Positions 8,183 to 17,293 of a stretch of DNA of 64,000 nucleotides are shown here, piece after piece (the stretch's first letter is position 1; each line of letters begins with the position of its first letter). The DNA is from Tindallia magadiensis (GTDB lineage: Bacteria; Bacillota; Clostridia; Peptostreptococcales; Tindalliaceae), in NCBI RefSeq assembly GCF_900113635.1, contig NZ_FOQA01000010.1:22074-86073 (forward strand), read 5' to 3'. Position numbers and translations under genes: made by a program. Below the pieces are notes generated by a model that saw only the letters and a list, made by a program, of their open reading frames with translations, did no database searches and was not told the DNA's origin.

Positions 8183-9145
8183 TTATCTTTGTAATTCTTC
8201 CACTAAATGACATGCTACAAATCGCTCAGGTTCATACTCTCTTAATTCTGGTGTCTTTGTTTTGCAAATATCCTGTCGATATCGACACCGGCCGTAAAAA
8301 CGACAGCCTTCCGGAGGATTGATAGGACTTGGTACGTCTCCTTCAAGAATGATCATATTATCCGGTGCATCCACTCTCGGAACCGGTATAGCGGACAATA
8401 AAGCTTGGGTATAGGGATGCAATGGATTTTTGAAAATAGCGTTATATTCAGAAAGCTCCACCACTTTCCCAAGGTACATCACCGCAATTCGATCACTTAC
8501 ATGCTTTACTACACTCAGATCATGGGAAATGAAAAGATACGTAAGACCCCATTCATCCTGGATGTCCTGCATCAGATTAAGGATTTGGGCTTGAATCGAT
8601 ACATCTAGAGCAGATACTGGCTCATCCTGAACGATGAACTTTGGATTCAGAGCTAACGCTCTGGCTACACCCACTCGTTGCCGTCTTCCCCCATCAAGCT
8701 CATGAGGAAAAGCATTTAAGAGTCTTGGAGTAAGACCAACCGTATCCATTAACTCCTTTACCCGATCCGTAACTTTTTTGCGGTCTTTAAATACTTTATT
8801 GATTAAAAGAGGTTCAGAAATTATTTGCCCTAGGTTCATTCTTGGATTCAGGGATGCATAGGGGTCTTGAAAGATGATTTGCATATTCTTTCGAGCTTCA
8901 CGCATCTGGGCTCCATTAAAGCCTACAATGTTTTTTCCCTCAAAGTTTACTTCTCCCGATGTGGGTTCAACCAGCCTCAATATCGCCCGACCCGTAGTGG
9001 ATTTTCCGCAACCAGATTCTCCTACCAGGCCTAACGTTTCTCCTTCTTTAATAAAAAAACTGACGTCATCTACAGCATGAAGCATTCCTTTCGGGGTTTT
9101 AAAATATTTCTTCAGATTTTTTACCTCTAAAATATTCTTCGTCAT
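8183..9145 (-). CDS. Peptide-type ABC transporter ATPase (DppF/OppF)
   Basis: A 320-residue ATPase with Walker A 'GESGCGKST', Q-loop '[13 protein letters not shown]', Walker B and D-loop '[16 protein letters not shown]', and the oligopeptide C-terminal cysteine motif ('[15 protein letters not shown]'). The signature motif reads LDGGRRQR instead of LSGGQRQR; I recall this as a recurrent variant in Clostridia members, so it is not evidence of inactivity. The start at 9145 has GGAGGTG six bases upstream; a GTG at 9154 lies inside that site. It energises import together with the DppD-type ATPase encoded just upstream. Confidence 0.92.
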   Translation of the reverse strand: MTKNILEVKNLKKYFKTPKGMLHAVDDVSFFIKEGETLGLVGESGCGKSTTGRAILRLVEPTSGEVNFEGKNIVGFNGAQMREARKNMQIIFQDPYASLNPRMNLGQIISEPLLINKVFKDRKKVTDRVKELMDTVGLTPRLLNAFPHELDGGRRQRVGVARALALNPKFIVQDEPVSALDVSIQAQILNLMQDIQDEWGLTYLFISHDLSVVKHVSDRIAVMYLGKVVELSEYNAIFKNPLHPYTQALLSAIPVPRVDAPDNMIILEGDVPSPINPPEGCRFYGRCRYRQDICKTKTPELREYEPERFVACHLVEELQR

Positions 9146-9166
9146 TCTTTTCACCTCCTGTTTTCT

Positions 9167-10138
9167 TTATTCTTCTGCGGGATACAGGTGACAATTCACA
9201 AAATGTCCCTCTTTCACTTCTACTCTATCTGGCAGTACTTTTCTGCAAATATCCATGGCTTTCGGACATCGTGGATTAAATGGACATCCTAAGGGGATTT
9301 CCGTCGGATCCGGCATTAACCCTTTGATAGGCTTCAATCGATTGTCATCCTCTTCGATATTGGGAATAGAACCAAACAATCCTTGGGTATAGGGGTGCAA
9401 TGGATTTTCGAACAGATCTCCTACTTTTGCATATTCTACAACGTATCCCGTATACATAATGGCTACTTTATCACAAATGTTTGCCACCACTCCCAAGTCA
9501 TGAGTAATCATAATCATGGATGTTTCAAACTCCTCTTTTAGTCGTTTCATCAGTTTCAAAACCTGAGCTTGGATGGTTACATCCAATGCCGTAGTGGGTT
9601 CGTCTGCAATCAACAGCTCAGGATTGCAGGCAAGTGCAATAGCAATTACGATACGTTGTCTCATTCCACCACTGAATTGATGGGGGTATTCCTTCCCACG
9701 TTCTCTTGGAATGCCTACGGTTTCAATCATCTCTCTGGCCTTTTCCAAGGCTTCTTTTTGACTTGCCTCCTGATGAAGTAAAATCACCTCAGCAACTTGA
9801 TCTTCCGTCGTCATAACCGGATTTAAGGAAGTCATCGGATCTTGAAAAATCATCGAGATTTTATTCCCTCGAATGTTTCGCATTTCCTCTTCCTTTTTCT
9901 TTAGCAAGTCTTCCCCTTTAAAGAGAATTTCTCCCTGAACTATTTTCCCCGGAGGGTCTGGAACCAATTGCATAATTCCCAGAGCGGTTGTGGTCTTTCC
10001 TGCACCGGTTTCTCCAACAATTCCGATGGTTTCTCCAACGCCAATTTCAAAAGTCATATTATCTACGGCCTTCACTACCCCGTCATCAGTATTATATTGA
10101 ATGGACAAGTCCTTTACTTTCAACAAATCTTTCGCCAT
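9167..10138 (-). CDS. Peptide-type ABC transporter ATPase (DppD/OppD)
   Basis: A 323-residue ATPase with Walker A 'GETGAGKTT', Q-loop '[12 protein letters not shown]', signature 'FSGGMRQR', Walker B '[18 protein letters not shown]' and the C-terminal '[15 protein letters not shown]' motif of the oligopeptide subfamily. The ATG at 10138 follows GGGAG at eight bases; the upstream GTG has no site. It is the fourth gene of the five-gene importer and forms the nucleotide-binding pair with the next ATPase. Confidence 0.93.
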   Translation of the reverse strand: MAKDLLKVKDLSIQYNTDDGVVKAVDNMTFEIGVGETIGIVGETGAGKTTTALGIMQLVPDPPGKIVQGEILFKGEDLLKKKEEEMRNIRGNKISMIFQDPMTSLNPVMTTEDQVAEVILLHQEASQKEALEKAREMIETVGIPRERGKEYPHQFSGGMRQRIVIAIALACNPELLIADEPTTALDVTIQAQVLKLMKRLKEEFETSMIMITHDLGVVANICDKVAIMYTGYVVEYAKVGDLFENPLHPYTQGLFGSIPNIEEDDNRLKPIKGLMPDPTEIPLGCPFNPRCPKAMDICRKVLPDRVEVKEGHFVNCHLYPAEE

Positions 10139-10162
10139 GTAAGACACTCCCTTCCCTTGACT

Positions 10163-11182
10163 TTAGCTTTTTAACCTTGGGTCCAATGCATCTCGAAGAC
10201 CATCCCCCAGCAGGTTCAGGCCAAAGATGGTAAACATAATTGCAAGCCCCGGAAAGATCGCCATCCACCAAGCGTCTCGGATATATATTCGAGCAGTGGA
10301 CAACATCGCACCCCACTCTGGAGTTGGCGGCTGAATACCAAGACCGATAAAACTTAGGCCTGCTGCAGAAAGAATGGCTTCCGCTACCCCTAAGGTTGCC
10401 TGAACAATAATGGGGGCCATACAGTTTGGTAAAATATATTTGGTGATGATCCTAAAGTCGTTAGCTCCAACGGCTTTTGCCGCCTCTACAAACTCCTGAT
10501 CTCTGAGAGAAAGTACCGAGGCACGAACGATTCGAGCATACCTAGGTATGGATGCAATCCCTACGGCAATCATTACATTTATAAGGCCTGGCCCTAGGGC
10601 TGCGGCAATGGCTATTGCCAGTAATATGCCAGGAATGGCCAGCAAAACATCCATTAAACGCATGATAACATTATCAATTTTACCGCTGTAATACCCAGAA
10701 ATAGAGCCAAGAATTCCACCGACGATCATAGCCACACCAACAGCAATAAAGCCTACCATGATTGAAATTCTACTACCATATACCACCCGACTGAAAATAT
10801 CCCGTCCAAAGTTATCGGTACCAAACCAGTTATCGGAATTTGGTGCCATTCTAACTTTATCCAGATCTTGTGTTTCATAGTGATATGGTGCAATGAAATC
10901 CGCAAAAATCGCCGTAAGAATTAGGGCCACAATAATAATCATTCCCACAATAGCTGCTTTATTCTTAATCAGCCGTTTCCAAACTTCTGCCCATTGACTC
11001 TTTCTCTTTGGCGGTACAATGGTTTTCACATCTATACTTTTCTCTTGACCTACTCCGGGACTACTGTGAATTTCCGTTTGGGATTGGTAATTTTTTACTA
11101 CCTCATCATTTCTGGTTAAATCTTTTGCCTTAGGGGGGGTTCCTTTATCCATTAAATCATTATCATCAATATTAGGTGACAT
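10163..11182 (-). CDS. Peptide-type ABC transporter permease (DppC/OppC)
   Basis: A 339-residue inner-membrane permease. The first ~70 residues are hydrophilic and cytoplasmic, longer than in many DppC proteins, followed by six transmembrane helices. The ATPase-contacting EAA loop is visible as 'EAAKAVGANDFRIITKYILP', and 'NWFGTDNFGRDIFSRVVYG' is the OppC-family N-terminal motif. The ATG follows GGAGG. It pairs with the permease encoded 20 bp upstream. Confidence 0.93.
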   Translation of the reverse strand: MSPNIDDNDLMDKGTPPKAKDLTRNDEVVKNYQSQTEIHSSPGVGQEKSIDVKTIVPPKRKSQWAEVWKRLIKNKAAIVGMIIIVALILTAIFADFIAPYHYETQDLDKVRMAPNSDNWFGTDNFGRDIFSRVVYGSRISIMVGFIAVGVAMIVGGILGSISGYYSGKIDNVIMRLMDVLLAIPGILLAIAIAAALGPGLINVMIAVGIASIPRYARIVRASVLSLRDQEFVEAAKAVGANDFRIITKYILPNCMAPIIVQATLGVAEAILSAAGLSFIGLGIQPPTPEWGAMLSTARIYIRDAWWMAIFPGLAIMFTIFGLNLLGDGLRDALDPRLKS

Positions 11183-11202
11183 TTCAGGACCTCCTTTTCT
11201 GA

Positions 11203-12132
11203 TTATTTGTATTGCGCCTTGATTCTAGGATCAATGAATCCATACAAGATATCTACGAGTAGATTTACAAGGCTAAAGGTCAGGGCGATAAACAATACCC
11301 CACCTTGCACCATGGGTAAGTCTCGCATTTTAATGGAATTTACCATCAAAAATCCAATACCATTAATGGAAAATACGGTTTCTGTAAGTACTGCCCCTCC
11401 TAGCAAATATCCAAATTGCAAACCGATTACAGTAACGACAGGGATCAAAGCATTCTTCAGAGCATGCCGATTGATCACCACCGACTCCTTTTGCCCTTTG
11501 GCCCGAGCAGTACGAATGTAATCTTGCCGGATTACCTCCAACATGCTGGATCGCGTCATCCTAGTAATCATAGCTGCTGAGCTTGTTCCAATGGTCAAAG
11601 CCGGCAAAACCATATGCATCGGTGTCGAATAGCCCGACGAAGGAAACCACCCTGCCCATACCGAAAATATCAGAATGGCCAGCAGGCCTTGAAAAAAGTT
11701 CGGTATCGACACTCCAATTAAAGCAAACATCATTGCTACATTATCAAATAATGAATATTGTTTGGTTGCGGAAATAATCCCAACGGGTATTCCGATGGCC
11801 ACCGCTACAATCACTCCCGTAACCGCTAAGGTCAAGGTCGTTGGAAAGCGACTGAGTAACTCATTGAATACCAATGCGTTAGTTCTATAAGATCGACCAA
11901 AATCCAACTCTGTAAATACACCTTTGGCAAAACGTCCATACTGTACAATAAAGGGATCATCCAAGCCCATTTGCTCTCGAAGTTGTAAAATTTGTGTTTC
12001 GGTTGCCTGTTCTCCAAGTTGAATTGCCGCAGGATCTCCCGGGGTAATATACATTAAGGTAAAAACAACGAAGGATACACCAATCAGTACAGGTAATAGC
12101 AACAGTATTCTTCGGCCAATATACTTTAACAT
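11203..12132 (-). CDS. Peptide-type ABC transporter permease (DppB/OppB)
   Basis: A 309-residue permease with six transmembrane helices, the N-terminal family motif 'MLKYIGRRILLLLPVLIG', the 'PGDPA' turn, and the EAA loop 'IRTARAKGQKESVVINRHAL'. The ATG follows AAAGGAGGAG. It is separated from the binding-protein gene upstream by 177 bp containing a strong hairpin, so its expression is probably lower than that of the binding protein. Confidence 0.93.
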   Translation of the reverse strand: MLKYIGRRILLLLPVLIGVSFVVFTLMYITPGDPAAIQLGEQATETQILQLREQMGLDDPFIVQYGRFAKGVFTELDFGRSYRTNALVFNELLSRFPTTLTLAVTGVIVAVAIGIPVGIISATKQYSLFDNVAMMFALIGVSIPNFFQGLLAILIFSVWAGWFPSSGYSTPMHMVLPALTIGTSSAAMITRMTRSSMLEVIRQDYIRTARAKGQKESVVINRHALKNALIPVVTVIGLQFGYLLGGAVLTETVFSINGIGFLMVNSIKMRDLPMVQGGVLFIALTFSLVNLLVDILYGFIDPRIKAQYK

Positions 12133-12215
12133 TGTTACTCCTCCTTTCTATTCTATCCGAACTATCCGTCAGTTCTTTATTGATTATGATGAATATTCAA
12201 AATAATTGCAGAAAA

Positions 12216-12247
12216 CACAGTAGGGTCATCCCTCTGACCCTACTGTG
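12216..12247 (-). terminator. Intercistronic hairpin between binding-protein and permease genes
   Basis: A perfect 13-bp inverted repeat (CACAGTAGGGTCA and complement) with a 6-base loop, followed on the minus strand by a short GTTTT tract. It probably acts as a leaky terminator or a 3'-end stabiliser for the binding-protein mRNA, a common arrangement in binding-protein-dependent operons. Confidence 0.7.
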
Positions 12248-12309
12248 ACTTACCTATTCCAGCTGTACCATCTGCTTTCCAGATGACTTTTTCATCTATT
12301 TTAATTTAA

Positions 12310-13827
12310 TTATTCTACAATAACATTCCACAGTGGATGGTGACCCGCTGGATGGTTTCTAAATCCCTTTACGTTAGCACGAAGTCCAGTTCGGTCTTCT
12401 CCAGTGTTAAGGAATAACCAAGGTGCTTCATCTCGTACGATTTCCTGAACTTCCCTGTATGCTGTTTCTCGCACGTCAGGATCCACGGATCTTCTTGCTA
12501 CATCTAATAGTTCATCCACTCGCTCATTCGCATAGAAAGTTCGGTTTCCGGCTGCTCCGAACTGCTCTGAATGGAACAATGCATATAGTCCATAGTCCGG
12601 ATCTCCTGTCACCGTAACCCATCCTAAGATAAACATATCATGCTCTCCATTAGCGGTGCCTTCCAGATACGCTCCCCACTCAAGCACTTGAATATCTACT
12701 TCAATTCCAATTTCTGCTAACTGACTTTGAGCAATTACGGCGATATCTTGTCTAAGTTGATTATCATTTGTCCAGATGGTTGTTGAAAATCCGTCTTCCA
12801 AGCCCGCTTCATTCATTAGCTCCTGAGCTTTAGCTACATCGAATCCATAAGGCTCTAATTCATCATTTGCTGCCCATACCATCGGTCCGATGGGTCCGGT
12901 TGCCACTTCTCCCGAACCTTCCATAACCGTATTAATGATAGACTCCACATTAATGGCATAGTTGATGGCTTGTCGTACTCTTACATCATCAAAAGGCTCT
13001 TTTTTAGCGTTGAATCCAAGATATACCGTTGAGAAGTTTAAGTCCCTTGCTAACATTAATTCGTCATTTCCTTCAATCCTAGAAATATCCGTTGGTAAAA
13101 TGTCATATGCAATATGAATTTCACCGGTTTCCAATTCAATGGTTCGGTTTCCATCTTCCTGAATGTTTCTGAAGGTGATTCTTTCCATTTTGGCGTTGTC
13201 ACCATGGTAATCTTCAAATCTTTCTAAATGAATCTCTGATCCCCTTGTCCATTTATCAAACCTATATGGTCCGGTTCCTACTGGATTTTCACCATAATCG
13301 TCACCAAATTCTTCCACCGCCGCTTGATTTAAAATGGAAGTACCCGTATGCGCTAAGTGAGCCAGAAGTGGTGCAAAAGGTTCTTTTGTTGAAATTCTAA
13401 TGGTATAATCATCCACAATTTCAAATCCGTCGGGATCAATTTCCCCTACAATGTGACCTACATTAGCAGAGTCTAATGCTCGAAGTAGTGTGAACTCTAC
13501 GTCGCTTGCTTTTAATTCTTCTCCGTTATGAAACAACACCCCTTCTCTAAGCTTAAATTCAAAGGTTAGTTCGTCAATTTGCTCCCATTCTTCCGCAAGA
13601 CCAGGAGTTAGTTCCATGTCTTCGTTTTGACTTACCAGGGTTTCATAAATTTGTTTCATCACTCTTGAAGAAGGTTGGTCATTAGTTCCATGTGGATCCA
13701 ATGTATCCGCATCGGCCCCCTGTGCCACCACTAGTGTATTCGCAGATGCTTCATCACCACAACCCGTAGCTAAGACAACAAACATTAATAATACCGCTAT
13801 CAATAATACATTTTTCCTACTCTTCAT
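12310..13827 (-). CDS. Family-5 substrate-binding lipoprotein (DppA/OppA-like)
   Basis: A 505-residue lipoprotein. The signal peptide ends in a lipobox (L-A-T-G-C, Cys23), and the mature protein shows the family-5 extracellular solute-binding pattern: 'QIYETLVSQNEDMELTPGLAEEW' region, 'FKLREGVLFHNGEELKASDV' and 'VGTGPYRFDKW'. Such proteins bind peptides or related solutes and deliver them to the DppBC-type permease. It is the first gene of the minus-strand operon; a GGGGG ribosome-binding site precedes the ATG. The actual ligand cannot be read from sequence. Confidence 0.93.
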   Translation of the reverse strand: MKSRKNVLLIAVLLMFVVLATGCGDEASANTLVVAQGADADTLDPHGTNDQPSSRVMKQIYETLVSQNEDMELTPGLAEEWEQIDELTFEFKLREGVLFHNGEELKASDVEFTLLRALDSANVGHIVGEIDPDGFEIVDDYTIRISTKEPFAPLLAHLAHTGTSILNQAAVEEFGDDYGENPVGTGPYRFDKWTRGSEIHLERFEDYHGDNAKMERITFRNIQEDGNRTIELETGEIHIAYDILPTDISRIEGNDELMLARDLNFSTVYLGFNAKKEPFDDVRVRQAINYAINVESIINTVMEGSGEVATGPIGPMVWAANDELEPYGFDVAKAQELMNEAGLEDGFSTTIWTNDNQLRQDIAVIAQSQLAEIGIEVDIQVLEWGAYLEGTANGEHDMFILGWVTVTGDPDYGLYALFHSEQFGAAGNRTFYANERVDELLDVARRSVDPDVRETAYREVQEIVRDEAPWLFLNTGEDRTGLRANVKGFRNHPAGHHPLWNVIVE

Positions 13828-14979
13828 TTACTTTATCCCCCTTAAATAAATTTAATTTATATTAATTTCATCTAAGGACCTGTCGGTCTTCAGAGAAAAT
13901 AATATCCTACGGAATAGTGACGCTTTTTGAAAAATGTAATTAAAAAAGTTTCAGTTAGGTTAAAATTTTGTAATAAACGCTTCTGAAAATTAAAGCAGCC
14001 CAAGGGCTACTTATCGTTTTTAATTTATTTTTTAATTCCAAATTCGTTGTTGAATTACCATTTTTTTGAAAATTTTAGTCATACATTGTTTTCTTAATAG
14101 AGTTATTTTGCTATATTATCAGTATATACTTTATCGTTATTATACCTTATTGTTTTTCCCAATGCAATATAGGTCTTTTCATTGGTGCATCAAGTAAATA
14201 TGGGCAAATGTTATCACCTTTTTAAAGCCGCTATTCCAAGGTTTTTCGAATTTTCTTCCTCCTTTTAATGCTTTTTATAAAAGGTTGGTTATTTTTGTGT
14301 TCTTTAAGCAGGTCTTATAAATTTAATTCTCAAGAAGGATAAGGATGCTCTCTTTTTAGCTTTTCCTACTTTCATTTCACTCTAAGAACTTGATTGTCAA
14401 AATAGTTCGTGATACAGTCAACTCAAAATAGACATAGCCAATTAATCAGCGCCGTAAAAACAAGAATGGAAAATGAAGAATTCCATCAGGATAATCTCGA
14501 AACCATGGCCAGGCTAATTTAAATAGTACTAAACGAGAACATCCGGTTTAATCAAGAATTGAGTATCTCGAAATAAAAAAATGTGCTTTGTACCGATAAA
14601 TGACATGCTTATAAAAAAGATTATGAATAAAAGATATTCAGTACTATCGTATTAAGCCTGATAAGAGTAGTCATGTCGTCAAGGGAATTTTCGATTGACA
14701 AATACATTTGCCATGTTCAAAATTCAAATAACTCTCATACTCCTTTTAAGAAATCGCTAGATACATTTAATGGCATAGAAGGTAAATATTTGAATAATGC
14801 CAACTTGATTTAACCTCCTTGATTCAGTAGAATATGAGAACACTATCAATTGTATTAGCTAAATGATAGTGAACATGGAAATATTTGTTGAAATTTATGC
14901 AGAATGAGCGATTCCGCATACATCGGAAAGCGTTCATTAATAAATTTAAAGAAATTTTGAGGCAAAGGAGTTTTTTATT
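13828..14979. other. Long AT-rich region without a recognisable gene
   Basis: About 1.15 kb between the divergent importer operon and the next plus-strand gene. No frame of useful length with a ribosome-binding site is visible. It contains a candidate importer promoter (14139-14167) and an 8-bp inverted repeat (CACTATCA 14841-14848 / TGATAGTG 14864-14871) upstream of the 14980 gene. A stretch around 14440-14800 could be a decayed coding region but I cannot identify it. Confidence 0.5.
14139..14167 (-). promoter_or_regulatory. Candidate sigma-A promoter of the peptide importer operon
   Basis: Minus-strand TTGCAT and TATAAT elements with exactly 17 bp between them. This would give a leader of about 300 bases, so a closer promoter may also exist. 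Confidence 0.45.
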
Positions 14980-15447
14980 GTGAAGCAACTCATGCAAGAT
15001 TTTAAGAACAGCAAGCCTTTAAAACTATATTGCATCCTTTTTTCTTTAATCCATTTAGTATATGTATACTTCGAAGTATCTAAGTCTCTTTATATACAAA
15101 CACATTCTTTAGAGGGAGCACTAGAAAAGTATCAATTTGAGCATCTTTCCAGTCTTAGTAAAATCACGTATTCACTAGAATTATTAATCATATTACTCTG
15201 TATTGTTTTTTTAATAAGCGTTGTTAGGAAAAAAGATAACACAGCTGCAAAGCATTTTATCCTATTACACTTTGCTTTATTGATAGTACTTACCTTTATT
15301 AGTTATTTGGTTTCTATTCTATTAGAAGTATCCTTCTTATCTTTAGCCTTAATACTATACTACCCTCTAGGAATAACATTTTTATTTTTACTATACCTTG
15401 TTGCGAAAATATTATATAAAAAAATATTTAGAAACTCTATGAACTAA
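14980..15447 (+). CDS. Hypothetical four-helix membrane protein
   Basis: A 155-residue protein that I do not recognise. It has four hydrophobic segments (about residues 15-33, 65-85, 93-115, 120-143), short charged loops and a lysine-rich C terminus. The GTG start at 14980 follows AAAGGAG by nine bases. It stands alone in an AT-rich region, with an inverted repeat about 110 bp upstream that may be an operator. Confidence 0.6.
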   Translation: MKQLMQDFKNSKPLKLYCILFSLIHLVYVYFEVSKSLYIQTHSLEGALEKYQFEHLSSLSKITYSLELLIILLCIVFLISVVRKKDNTAAKHFILLHFALLIVLTFISYLVSILLEVSFLSLALILYYPLGITFLFLLYLVAKILYKKIFRNSMN

Positions 15448-15750
15448 TGGAATAAGTGGTATATGGTAGAAATGTTTACAGCAATCAAAATGAGCCACTC
15501 CGTGATTTGCAGAGGCCCATCAAATTCATTATCCGATAGATCTTTCATCAAGCTACTTGATCTTTGAAGTTAACAGAACAACCATGGTGAAAAATCCATT
15601 GCCTTTTTTAGGCTAAATGCGAGAGATCGCTAGAAAAACGTTTTTTCTACTTAGCTTTACTGATCTTTTTCATGCACTCAGCTTATCCTTCTTCATTTTT
15701 CTGCCTGTGCCCTTTAGGGTGCCTGTGCCCTTTCCTTACCTAATAAAAGA
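15448..15750. other. Intergenic stretch with an 18-bp-spaced duplication
   Basis: No gene is visible. GCCTGTGCCCTTT occurs at 15703-15715 and again at 15721-15733, just before a dispersed palindromic repeat; together they form a repeat-rich 3' region for the convergent genes. Confidence 0.6.
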
Positions 15751-15775
15751 GGACAAGAGAAACGTCCCCTTGTCC
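15751..15775 (-). repeat. 25-bp dispersed palindromic repeat (RAYT/REP family)
   Basis: GGACAAGAGAAACGTCCCC followed by TTGTCC, ending one base before the MATE stop codon. GGACAA/TTGTCC forms the stem. Confidence 0.85.
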
Positions 15776-17116
15776 TTATGCCACTAATGTCTTCATCCAT
15801 TGGTTGGACTCATATCTTTTTTGAACGATCAGCCCTTGAATCATTGATTCTGCAAACATAACGGCTACAACCATGGGTAATGGCCATCCCAATAAGTTAG
15901 CGGCTACATAGGTAAGTGGAATTCCTACCAACCACATCACTAAACCTTGGGTCACGGTGCTGAACATCGCATCTCCACCGCCTCGCAACACCCCTACAAT
16001 CATAATCATATTGATCATCCGAAGAGGAAACATAACGCTATGAACACGCAATACGGAAGTAACCAGCCACTTTACTTCTGCCGTCACGTTGAACAAGGAA
16101 CCGATGTAAGGTGCAATGAAAAATAGGAGGAGTGCTAAGCAAAACCCAACTTTCAATCCCATGCTCCTTATTTTTTGACTAGCCCACATGGCACCTTCCA
16201 GATTTCCTCCCCCTACTTCATTCCCAACCATAACCAAGGCTGAATAGGCAAGGCCAAAGGCAATAACCATAAAAAGATTGATCATAGTACTGCAAATTTG
16301 CATTGCGGCCGCTTGCGGAATACCAAGACGAGCATATAGGCTGACATAAGTCACCATTCCCAGTCCCCAGCAAGCCTCATTACAAAGAATAGGCCAGGTA
16401 ACGCTGTGCAGCACTTTTTTTGTATCGGGATGAAGCCGAATAAAATCCCTAGGTTTTACCGCTAAGTCCGTCACTTGATAGTACACAAAAATGAGTAGTA
16501 TCAGGCATTCGATTCCTCTTGCCACAATGGTTGCTATCGCTGCTCCTTCAACACCCATCGGTACCATTCCCCAACGACCAAAAATAAGGATGTTGTTTAG
16601 GATCATATTGATCACCAAACCTATCAGACTGGCGTACATGGGTATTTTGGTATGATTAATACTTCGTAAACCTGCCGCTAATACAAAAGAAATACTGGTA
16701 AACAGATATCCTATCAAGGTTATTCTTAAATAACGAGAACCATGATAAAGAACTACTTCACTTCCATTAAAAATCCCAATGATTGCTTCTGTCCATTTAT
16801 ATCCAAAGATCATAAAAACGGCTGTAACGGCTGTTCCATAAACTAATGAACGAGCCAGCACTTTTTTAATCCGTTTTTTCTCCTGACTTCCCCACAATTG
16901 GGCAATAAAAACGGCAGCGCCTCCGGCAATGCCGTACATAAAAAGTGTAAATAAAAAATAGTACTGATTAGCAATCCCTACGGCTGCCAGTTCACTTTCT
17001 CCCACCCGTCCTATCATAAAGGTATCTACTAGGTTAAGGCTGGTGGTGATCAAATTTTGAATAATGATTGGTAATGTAAGCGTAAATAAATAGCCTGTAA
17101 ATGATTTTTTCTTCAT
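15776..17116 (-). CDS. MATE-family multidrug/metabolite exporter
   Basis: A 446-residue protein with twelve predicted transmembrane helices in two homologous halves. N-terminal MATE features are 'TLPIIIQNLITTSLNLVDTFMIG' and 'GIANQYYFLFTLFMYGIAGG'. MATE proteins export drugs or organic cations using Na+ or H+. The ATG at 17116 has GGAGAAAGAAGG just upstream; the open frame reaches 17173 but that extension runs through a terminator. The leader carries its own promoter and an intrinsic terminator before the start codon, so transcription attenuation is likely. The stop codon abuts a dispersed repeat. Confidence 0.92.
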   Translation of the reverse strand: MKKKSFTGYLFTLTLPIIIQNLITTSLNLVDTFMIGRVGESELAAVGIANQYYFLFTLFMYGIAGGAAVFIAQLWGSQEKKRIKKVLARSLVYGTAVTAVFMIFGYKWTEAIIGIFNGSEVVLYHGSRYLRITLIGYLFTSISFVLAAGLRSINHTKIPMYASLIGLVINMILNNILIFGRWGMVPMGVEGAAIATIVARGIECLILLIFVYYQVTDLAVKPRDFIRLHPDTKKVLHSVTWPILCNEACWGLGMVTYVSLYARLGIPQAAAMQICSTMINLFMVIAFGLAYSALVMVGNEVGGGNLEGAMWASQKIRSMGLKVGFCLALLLFFIAPYIGSLFNVTAEVKWLVTSVLRVHSVMFPLRMINMIMIVGVLRGGGDAMFSTVTQGLVMWLVGIPLTYVAANLLGWPLPMVVAVMFAESMIQGLIVQKRYESNQWMKTLVA

Positions 17117-17144
17117 CCTTCTTTCTCCTTTTTCTGATTTAGGC

Positions 17145-17182
17145 AAAAAAAAACATCCTTTGAGTTTTTTCAAGTGGATGTT
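17145..17182 (-). terminator. Terminator in the MATE leader (or at the 3' end of the dehydrogenase gene)
   Basis: AACATCC/GGATGTT stem extended by TTGA/TCAA, followed on the minus strand by nine T. It lies between the 17248-17276 promoter and the MATE ribosome-binding site, as in transcription attenuators. An 18-codon frame beginning in the leader (ATG CAA AGT...) runs across it but has a poor ribosome-binding site. Confidence 0.7.
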
Positions 17183-17247
17183 CTACACTTTGCATCTGTT
17201 GCGATCTGCAGCGCCCAGCCTGCGGTATTTTTTTGTCGACAGCTTCT

Positions 17248-17276
17248 ATATAACCATATTTTGACAAGGATGTCAA
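17248..17276 (-). promoter_or_regulatory. Promoter with overlapping inverted repeat upstream of the MATE gene
   Basis: Minus-strand TTGACA and TTATAT with a 17-bp spacer. The -35 element is half of an inverted repeat (TTGACA-TCCT-TGTCAA, flanked by further symmetry), which looks like an operator. Confidence 0.65.
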
Positions 17277-17293
17277 TCAAAATACAGTTTAAT

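Noticed and set aside
8640..8700. Altered ABC signature (LDGGRRQR) as a sign of an inactive ATPase
   Set aside because: Walker motifs are intact and this variant is, to my knowledge, common in one branch of Clostridia peptide-type ATPases.
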